Part shown: in pieces, positions 1 to 5,165 of the stretch | Layout: each line of letters starts with the position of its first letter | Numbering within the stretch: the first letter of the stretch is position 1 | DNA from: UBA8437 sp003445035 | GTDB lineage: Bacteria > Planctomycetota > Planctomycetia > Planctomycetales > Planctomycetaceae | Assembly: GCA_937901285.1 (NCBI GenBank) | Contig: CALCHI010000354.1 | Span: 1 to 6,995 of the forward strand | Direction of reading: 5' to 3' | Length of the DNA stretch: 6,995 nt | Translations under genes and position numbers: made by a program | Notes under the pieces: model-generated | The model's input: only the letters and a program-made list of their open reading frames with translations | Told to the model about the DNA's origin: nothing | The model's database searches: none

Positions 1-572
1 TCGAACGGCCAGACGCCCGCCGTGAAGCGGACAAGGTTGCCATCGAGCACCGGCCCGCCGCGGACCGGCCAGACCGAGATCAGGCGGTCGTTGCCCAGCA
101 CCTTACGGATGGCCGGAGCCGCACGGTAGGTCCACAGGGACTTGCCGGTCGCAGCGTCGACCGCGTAGACGCAGCCGTCGTCGGATCCGAAAACGACGTG
201 TCCGTCGGCCACCAGCGGAGCGAACCTCACCGGGCCGTCGGCGTAGACTCGCCACTTCCGTTTGCCGGTCCGGGTGTCGTAGGCGGTGACACTGTCGGTT
301 CGGGTCGAGGCGAGGTACAGGGTGCGACCGACGACGATCGGTTCGGGGACCAAATCAAATCCGATTCGAGGATCCTCGGGCCAGGCCGGCTGCGGCGTGG
401 CCAGCTGTCGGCTCCAGGCGAGGTTCAACGTCGCCGGGAGGGTCTCGGAGGTGGTGCCCGAGCGTTCCGGATCATGCCGCCAGGTCGGCCAGTCGGCAGC
501 CGCCAGGGAGGATGTCAGCAACATCGACAGGCAGGATGACAGCACGAGGCAACGGGTGGTGATGGCCGACAT
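1..572 (-). CDS. PQQ-like beta-propeller repeat protein, secreted (5' part only)
   Basis: The ATG lies at 572-570 on the minus strand. The frame stays open to the left edge, giving the first 190 residues, and the C-terminal part lies outside the window. The N-terminus has a signal peptide (about residues 8-23 hydrophobic, then an AAA site before D27), so the protein is exported. Mature residues begin with DWPTWRHD, a common opening of planctomycete PQQ-binding-like (BamB/quinoprotein-dehydrogenase-like) propellers. Repeat blades are visible: VTAYDTRTGKRKWR near 95-108 and VYAVDAATGKSLW near 135-147, each with the family's AxDxxTGxxxW pattern. The motif KVLGNDRLISVWPVRGGPV follows at about 157-175. 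The start is supported by AAGGA at 585-581, 8 bases before the ATG. It is transcribed divergently from the Cox2-like gene. Whether it binds PQQ is not shown; many such proteins are structural or of unknown function. The family call is strong and the function is unknown. Confidence 0.9.
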   Translation of the reverse strand, partial: MSAITTRCLVLSSCLSMLLTSSLAAADWPTWRHDPERSGTTSETLPATLNLAWSRQLATPQPAWPEDPRIGFDLVPEPIVVGRTLYLASTRTDSVTAYDTRTGKRKWRVYADGPVRFAPLVADGHVVFGSDDGCVYAVDAATGKSLWTYRAAPAIRKVLGNDRLISVWPVRGGPVLDGNLVRFTAGVWPF

Positions 573-582
573 AAAACCAGTC

Positions 583-594
583 CTTCTCGAGAAG
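583..594. repeat. Perfect 12-bp palindrome overlapping a ribosome binding site
   Basis: CTTCTCGAGAAG is its own reverse complement with no spacer. It overlaps the AAGGA that serves as Shine-Dalgarno sequence (585-581) of the minus-strand beta-propeller gene. With no loop it would not form a normal RNA hairpin, so if functional it would more likely be a binding site for a dimeric protein. One such palindrome can occur by chance. Confidence 0.3.
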
Positions 595-642
595 CGATTG
601 TGCTTGCGGGGAGTCATCAGGAGACGATTCCCGTCGCATCCA

Positions 643-671
643 ATTGTCAGGTCACCGATCGAGCATGTCAA
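643..671 (-). promoter_or_regulatory. Candidate sigma-70-type promoter for the beta-propeller gene
   Basis: Read on the minus strand, a perfect TTGACA (671-666) is followed after 17 bases by GACAAT (648-643, 4 of 6 matches to TATAAT). Transcription would begin near 636, leaving a leader of about 64 bases with a ribosome binding site just before the ATG at 572. Spacing and position are good, but this is a consensus match only. Promoters in planctomycetes are not well characterised. Confidence 0.4.
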
Positions 672-717
672 ACAGGTGGTTCGTTACCGCCGGGTCGGGT
701 CATCAGAGATCAGCCTC

Positions 718-747
718 TGGTCAGCGGCCGAAGCGGTGTCCTATCAT
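718..747 (+). promoter_or_regulatory. Candidate promoter for the Cox2-like gene
   Basis: TGGTCA (718-723, 4 of 6 to TTGACA) is followed after 18 bases by TATCAT (742-747, 5 of 6 to TATAAT). The -10-like box ends only 7 bases before the ATG at 755, so transcription would begin at or next to the start codon. That implies a leaderless or nearly leaderless mRNA, or use of the downstream in-frame ATG at 788. It is the best candidate in the 182-bp divergent gap but rests on consensus matching alone. Confidence 0.3.
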
Positions 748-754
748 CGGAGTC

Positions 755-1249
755 ATGGATTGTCACCGCGGGTCCAGGGCTGTTCGGATGGCGTCACTGC
801 TGGCGGCGGTGGTGATCGTTGGTGGTTGCGGGGATCGGCTTCCTCTGGCGTGGCCCGAGACGGAGGCGAATGGTGTCTGTCCGGTGGAGGTGACCGGCAG
901 CCGGTTCGAGTGGAGCTTCCGGTACCCCGGCAGAGACGGTCGCTTCGGCACTGACGACGACCTGGTCAGTGCCCGGCATCTGCACTTGCCCCGTGGCTGC
1001 ACGGTGGACCTGAAGCTGACCAGCACCGACTACATCTACACGCTGTCGTTGCCCGAACTGCAACTCGAGGAGATCGCGGTTCCCGAACTGGTGCATATCC
1101 TGCGAGTCGATGCCGCTCGCGCGGGCAGTTACCAGCTGCTTTCGGATCCGATGTGTGCCGTCCGGTTTTCTCATGACGAGCAAATGGGCCGGCTGGAGAT
1201 CGAGGACGACTCGGCATTCCAGGACTGGTTGGCGACACTGGCCAAATGA
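755..1249 (+). CDS. Cox2-like cupredoxin-fold lipoprotein with degenerate CuA site
   Basis: The 164-residue product has an Arg-containing n-region, a hydrophobic stretch and a lipobox VGGC with the lipidated Cys at residue 25, so it is probably an exported lipoprotein. The mature part matches the soluble domain of cytochrome c oxidase subunit II: FEWSFRYPG at 51-59, DGRFGTDDD at 61-69, LHLPRG at 76-81, LTSTDYIYTLSLP at 88-100, and a C-terminal FQDWL. It lacks the N-terminal two-helix membrane hairpin of true subunit II. Key CuA ligands are altered. Tyr95 sits where the first His is expected, Ser130 replaces the first Cys and Pro132 replaces the Glu. Cys134 remains, and His140 and Met144 are present but displaced by about two residues. 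It is thus unlikely to carry a normal binuclear CuA centre and is not a standard oxidase subunit. The start at 755 was chosen because it supplies the basic n-region; ATG 788 (preceded by AGGG) and ATG 644 are alternatives. The stop overlaps the next gene's start (ATGA), which suggests translational coupling. Confidence 0.8.
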   Translation: MDCHRGSRAVRMASLLAAVVIVGGCGDRLPLAWPETEANGVCPVEVTGSRFEWSFRYPGRDGRFGTDDDLVSARHLHLPRGCTVDLKLTSTDYIYTLSLPELQLEEIAVPELVHILRVDAARAGSYQLLSDPMCAVRFSHDEQMGRLEIEDDSAFQDWLATLAK

Positions 1250-2466
1250 CCTCCGAACCCAGACGACTGATCCAGCGACGGACGGCCCTGGCCCAGGGAG
1301 CCTCGTGCCTGGGTTTGTGGGTGGCCGGATGCCGGGATGGTGGCGACACCTCGCCGGTCGCTGGGGACGGCGACGACGCCTGGCACGTGCATCCAGGCCA
1401 ATCGATCCAGGCAGCTCTCGACAGGGCGGCCGCGGCCGATGGCAGGCGACGGGTGGTTGTTCACGAGGGGACCTACCGTCCCGACCGGCCGGGGCAGGCC
1501 CTGGTCTGGCTCAATCGTCGGCACGACGGCATCACGCTGGAGGCGGAAGGGTCGGTCGTGTTGACCGCAGCCAACTCCGACATCGCCGATCGCGACGCCG
1601 AGAGTTTTCCCGCGGTGGTCAATCACGTCGTTTACTTCGGTGATGGAATCTCTGCCAGGACGGTCTTCCGCGGCTTCACCATCACCGCCGCCAATGGCTT
1701 CGACACACGGTCCGACGAACCGGAACCGATTGAGCCGGACCGTCCCGAACTGGGCAAGCAGAACCTGTTGTTCTTCTACTGCGACGGCGGAGGGATGAAG
1801 ATTTTCGGCCGCAGCTACCCGCGGATCGAGCAGGTCGAAGTGACCGGTAACGTGGCCAGCCCCTGTGGCGGAGGGGTTTCGATCCAGCACCTCGGTTTTC
1901 AGCAGGACGCCGTGCGAATCAGTGACTCGATCTTTCGGGACAACCGTTGCCAGGTCACCGGGTCGGCGATCGACGTGCTTCCGGGCAGCCGGGCCGAGAT
2001 CACCAACTGCCTGTTCACCGGGAACGTGGCCAACACCGGGCCCGATACGGTCAGCCCGCCCGGCAAACCGTACAACGCTCGCCACGGATCGGGAGCCCTG
2101 ACCGTCTTTCCCGGTTCCCGGGTTCGGGCAACCGGTTGCACCTGGACGGGAAACTGGAACGGGGTCGACGACAAGGCCGCAGCCAATCACTACTCCCGGT
2201 CGATCTTCTGGCAGAACACGCTCGGCGGCGGAATCTCGCCGGAGGGCCGGTACGAACTGGACATCGTTGATGGCAAGAACGTCAAGGGCTGCCTTTTGGG
2301 TGGGGCGATTGCGGATCTGAGGGGAACGATAGACGCCAAGACGAACACGATGGACGCACCCGACCCCGACTTCGATGAGTCGTTTCTGCCGCGTTGTCCG
2401 GCTTATGAGGGGGTGGGATACCGGCCTGTGAAGAAACCCCTTGCAAGCTCCTCGAGAGAACATTGA
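1246..2466 (+). CDS. Right-handed parallel beta-helix lipoprotein (DUF1565/pectate-lyase-like fold)
   Basis: This 406-residue protein starts inside the stop of the Cox2-like gene (ATGA overlap). The N-terminus has a twin arginine (R11-R12 in QRRTALAQ), a hydrophobic stretch and a lipobox VAGC with Cys at 29, suggesting a lipoprotein, possibly Tat-exported. Residues 46-77 (HVHPGQSIQAALDRAAAADG, then VVVHEGTY) are the typical opening of surface beta-helix domains of the DUF1565/NosD-like type. Repeating rungs follow at about 182-305: GGGMKIFGRSYPRIEQVEVT, GGGVSIQ, VRISDSIFRDN, AEITNCLFTGN, GALTVFPGSRVRATGCTWTG. The end near 375-393 (PDFDESFLPRCPAYEGVGYR) resembles the closing segment of these domains. 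No catalytic lyase or hydrolase residues can be assigned. The fold is also found in NosD, which helps mature the copper protein N2O reductase. That parallel is suggestive beside Cox2-like and SCO proteins, but it is inference. Enzyme activity on polysaccharide is the other option. Confidence 0.85.
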   Translation: MTSEPRRLIQRRTALAQGASCLGLWVAGCRDGGDTSPVAGDGDDAWHVHPGQSIQAALDRAAAADGRRRVVVHEGTYRPDRPGQALVWLNRRHDGITLEAEGSVVLTAANSDIADRDAESFPAVVNHVVYFGDGISARTVFRGFTITAANGFDTRSDEPEPIEPDRPELGKQNLLFFYCDGGGMKIFGRSYPRIEQVEVTGNVASPCGGGVSIQHLGFQQDAVRISDSIFRDNRCQVTGSAIDVLPGSRAEITNCLFTGNVANTGPDTVSPPGKPYNARHGSGALTVFPGSRVRATGCTWTGNWNGVDDKAAANHYSRSIFWQNTLGGGISPEGRYELDIVDGKNVKGCLLGGAIADLRGTIDAKTNTMDAPDPDFDESFLPRCPAYEGVGYRPVKKPLASSSREH

Positions 2467-2491
2467 CAGCACACGGCTCAACGATTCAAGT
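2463..2491 (+). promoter_or_regulatory. Weak candidate promoter before the SCO/FG-GAP gene
   Basis: A perfect TTGACA (2463-2468) overlaps the stop codon of the beta-helix gene. After 17 bases it is followed by TCAAGT (2486-2491), only 3 of 6 to TATAAT. Transcription would begin near 2498, at the base of the hairpin at 2497-2527. It could give the downstream pair of genes separate expression. The -10 match is poor, so this is tentative. Confidence 0.22.
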
Positions 2492-2496
2492 CGACG

Positions 2497-2527
2497 GGTC
2501 GGGGACGCACTGAAGGTGTTTCCGACC
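2497..2527 (+). promoter_or_regulatory. RNA hairpin in the gap before the SCO/FG-GAP gene
   Basis: As plus-strand RNA, 2497-2508 (GGTCGGGGACGC) pairs with 2516-2527 (GTGTTTCCGACC) over 12 base pairs, three of them G-U, around a 7-base loop. The G-U pairs become A-C mismatches on the other strand, so the structure favours plus-strand RNA. No U-tract follows, so it is not a classical intrinsic terminator. It could stabilise an mRNA end, act as a processing site, or attenuate readthrough between the second and third genes of the cluster. Confidence 0.35.
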
Positions 2528-2561
2528 AGAACACGGTCTTCCTAGTCTGAGAACCCCCACC

Positions 2562-5165
2562 ATGAGATTTGCGTGGCGCAGCGGTTCGATGGTCCTGGCG
2601 ACCGCGTTGTTGTGGGCCACCGGCGGTTGTTTCGAGGATCCTCCGGCCCGGGTCCCTTCCGACCAGACCGGCGACAACGGCGATGGAGCCAGCATCGCCA
2701 AGGAGACCCCGACGCTGTTGCCACTGGACCTGCCCCTGCCGGATTTCCGTCTGGCCGACAGCACCGGCAGCGCATTCGGCAGCCGCGAACTGGCCAGGCG
2801 GCCGTACCTGGTCAACTTCATCTTCACCCGCTGCCAGTTGACCTGCCCCGAACAGACCCGGCGGATGGTGGAGTTCCAGAAGCAGCTGGCCAGGAAGATC
2901 GAACACCAGCACAGTTCCGAAGAGCGGGGCGGGCCCAAGCATTTTCTCTGGGACCAGCTGCAGATCGTCAGCCTGTCGGTCGATCCCGAGAACGACACGC
3001 CGGATGCCCTGGCCCGCTACGCCGACAACTACGGTGCGAAGCTGGAGAACTGGAGTTTCCTGACCGGGAAGAAGTCCGAGATTTTTTCGCTGATCACCGA
3101 CGGGTTCAAGTTGCCGGTGGCCGAAGTGGGCAAGGACCAGCCGATCGTGCACACGGTGAAGGTGGCCCTGGTTGATCACCGGGGGCACCTGAGGGGCGTC
3201 TTCAACGGGATGAAGGAGGAGGGGGGCCGCAAGCTGATGCAGGCGATCGAGCAGGTGCTCAACGAGCGGGTGGCCATCCCCCCCCAGATCGTCTCGCCCG
3301 ACTGGCTCGACAAGAGGGCCCGGACGCAGATCGCCGCCTCGAAACAGTGGAAGGCCTTTCACGATTTTCGTTTCACCGACCGGCAGCCGGAGAGCGGGAT
3401 CGGTTTCCAGCACCGCGTGGTCGATGATGCGGGACGGACCTACAAGGCGGTGCACTACGATCATGGCAACGGCCTGGCGGTTGCCGACGTCGACGGAGAC
3501 GGGCGGCTGGATCTTTTCTTCTCCAACCAGGTCGGCAGCAACCGGCTCTACCGCAACAGCGGTGAGGGCCGGTTCGAAGACATCACCGAATCGGCCGGCG
3601 TGGGCGTGGAGGGGCCGACCGGAGTGACCGCGTCGTTTGCCGACATCGACAACGACGGGGACGCCGACCTGTACGTGACCAATGTCCGTACGGGTAACAA
3701 GCTGTTCCTCAATGACGGCCGGGCGAAATTCACCGACATCTCCAACGGTTCGGGTTTGGCACACAAGGGCCATAGTTCCTCGGCCGTGTTCTTTGACTAC
3801 GACCGCGACGGGTTGCTGGACCTGTTCCTGTGCAACGTCGGCCAGTACACGCACGATTCGTTGCGGGACGTTCAGGGGGACCAGACCGATTCGGGTCGCG
3901 AGGAGGCGAAGGACGGAAAGGCGTTTCGTTTTTTTGACGGAATGACCGATGCGTTTGCCGGTCACCTGCACACCGGCCGGACCGAGCGGAGCCGGTTGTT
4001 CCGTAACCAGGGGGGTGGGCGATTCGTCGATGTGACCGAAGCGACCGGGTTGATTGACGAGAGCTGGACGGGGGCAGCCAGTCCGATCGATGCCAACGAC
4101 GACGGCTGGATCGATCTCTATGTCCTCAACATGCAGGGCAACGACGAGTACTACGAGAACGTCGGGGGGAAAACGTTCAGGAAGCGGAGCCGTGAACTGT
4201 TTCCCAGGACCTCGTGGGGTGCGATGGGCATCAAGGTCTTCGATTTCGACAATGACGGGCGACTCGACATCTACATCACTGACATGCATTCGGACATGGG
4301 TGGCGACCAGGTCGAGGTGCTGCGGGACAACCCGCTGGTGGGCGAGGAGCAGAAGAAGTCGCCCCGACCGTTTGCCGACAGCATCCTCAAGACCGGTGAC
4401 ACCAGCCTGTTCGGCAACAGCTTTTTCCGCCGTACCGGGCCCGGTGCGTTCGAGGAGGTGTCGGACCGGATCGGGGCCGAGACCTACTGGCCGTGGGGGA
4501 TCTCCGTCGGCGATCTCAACGCCGACGGCTACCAGGACGTGTTTGTCACCTCGAGCATGAACTTTCCCTGGCGGTACCACCCCAACCACGTGTTGCTCAA
4601 CGACGGCGGCAGCCGATTCGTTCTCAGCGAATTCGTGCTGGGGGTCGAGCCGCGGCGTGACGGGCGGACGGCGGTGCCCTGGCACCAGCTGGATGCCGAT
4701 GGGCGCGATTCCGACCACGAGTTCTGCGAGGGCCGCTCGGGGACGTTCACGATGTACGGGGCGCTGGGGAGTCGCTCGAGCGTGATTCTCGACCTGGACG
4801 GCGACGGTGACCTGGACATCGTCACCAACGACTTCAATTCCGAGCCGCTGGTGCTGATCAGTGACCTGGCCGAGCGAACCACCGTGCGGCAGGTGCGGGT
4901 TCGGCTGGTCGGTGTCGACTCCAACCGGGACGGGCTGGGAGCTCGCGTGACCGTGCACGCCGGAGGCAAGGCGTACGTCCAGGTCAACGATGGCCAGAGC
5001 GGGTACCTGTCCCAGAGTCGCATGCCGCTTTACTTCGGGCTGGGTGCGGCCGAGACGGTCGACAGGGTCGAGGTGAAGTGGCCGACGGGCAAGACCCAGG
5101 TGGTACCCGGTCCGATTGCCGCCGGGGAACTTGTGGAGATCGAGGAGTCCGGGGACAGCCGGTAA
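2562..5165 (+). CDS. SCO1/SenC domain fused to FG-GAP/VCBS propeller and ASPIC/UnbV domain, lipoprotein
   Basis: The 867-residue product has an N-terminal signal with a lipobox-like ATGGC (Cys23), so it is probably an exported lipoprotein. Residues about 50-235 form a SCO/thioredoxin-like domain. FIFTRCQLTCP carries the copper/thiol pair Cys91 and Cys95, SVDPENDTP at 139-147 is the family signature, and IVHTVKVALVDHRG carries the expected His197 ligand. Between these, residues 110-130 form a segment longer than in usual SCO proteins, with His115, His117 and His127. Residues about 265-770 are a CRTAC1-type FG-GAP/VCBS region. Seven calcium-loop motifs (DxDxDGxxD) start at 309, 361, 412, 510, 561, 651 and 744, with a degenerate one at 711. 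Residues about 775-860 match ASPIC/UnbV (GLGARVTVHAGGK, DGQSGYLSQSRMPLYFGLG, VEVKWPTGKTQ). Known SCO proteins deliver copper to, or reduce thiols of, the Cox2 CuA site; the propeller probably mediates adhesion or protein contacts. No clear Shine-Dalgarno precedes the ATG. It lies between the beta-helix gene and the coupled TPR gene. Confidence 0.93.
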   Translation: MRFAWRSGSMVLATALLWATGGCFEDPPARVPSDQTGDNGDGASIAKETPTLLPLDLPLPDFRLADSTGSAFGSRELARRPYLVNFIFTRCQLTCPEQTRRMVEFQKQLARKIEHQHSSEERGGPKHFLWDQLQIVSLSVDPENDTPDALARYADNYGAKLENWSFLTGKKSEIFSLITDGFKLPVAEVGKDQPIVHTVKVALVDHRGHLRGVFNGMKEEGGRKLMQAIEQVLNERVAIPPQIVSPDWLDKRARTQIAASKQWKAFHDFRFTDRQPESGIGFQHRVVDDAGRTYKAVHYDHGNGLAVADVDGDGRLDLFFSNQVGSNRLYRNSGEGRFEDITESAGVGVEGPTGVTASFADIDNDGDADLYVTNVRTGNKLFLNDGRAKFTDISNGSGLAHKGHSSSAVFFDYDRDGLLDLFLCNVGQYTHDSLRDVQGDQTDSGREEAKDGKAFRFFDGMTDAFAGHLHTGRTERSRLFRNQGGGRFVDVTEATGLIDESWTGAASPIDANDDGWIDLYVLNMQGNDEYYENVGGKTFRKRSRELFPRTSWGAMGIKVFDFDNDGRLDIYITDMHSDMGGDQVEVLRDNPLVGEEQKKSPRPFADSILKTGDTSLFGNSFFRRTGPGAFEEVSDRIGAETYWPWGISVGDLNADGYQDVFVTSSMNFPWRYHPNHVLLNDGGSRFVLSEFVLGVEPRRDGRTAVPWHQLDADGRDSDHEFCEGRSGTFTMYGALGSRSSVILDLDGDGDLDIVTNDFNSEPLVLISDLAERTTVRQVRVRLVGVDSNRDGLGARVTVHAGGKAYVQVNDGQSGYLSQSRMPLYFGLGAAETVDRVEVKWPTGKTQVVPGPIAAGELVEIEESGDSR
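3278..3285 (+). repeat. C8 homopolymer at the SCO/propeller junction
   Basis: Eight consecutive C residues encode the end of Ile239, Pro240, Pro241 and the first base of Gln242, immediately after the SCO domain. Slippage here would separate the SCO domain from the propeller. A shift to the -1 frame meets TGA at 3425-3427, giving about 288 residues. A +1 shift ends at 3625-3627. This is a sequence property; slippage is not demonstrated. Confidence 0.6.

Noticed and set aside
644..754. Upstream ATG extending the Cox2-like protein by 37 residues
   Set aside because: It would bury the lipoprotein signal 37 residues further in, and it overlaps the promoter-like sequences. The ATG at 755 gives a normal signal length.
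286..954. A plus-strand open frame of 222 codons spanning the divergent gap
   Set aside because: It runs antisense through the PQQ-propeller gene and into the wrong frame of the Cox2-like gene, and has no family resemblance.
1171..2481. A 436-codon minus-strand open frame opposite the beta-helix gene
   Set aside because: There is no domain or signal sequence, and it fully overlaps a gene with recognisable lipobox, beta-helix rungs and an ATGA coupling.
3213..3239. Strong AAGGAGGA-like sequence followed by an in-frame ATG (3237), suggesting an internal start
   Set aside because: The spacing is 16-17 bases and the product would be a propeller without any export signal. The purines encode a normal Lys-Glu-Glu-Gly stretch of the SCO domain.
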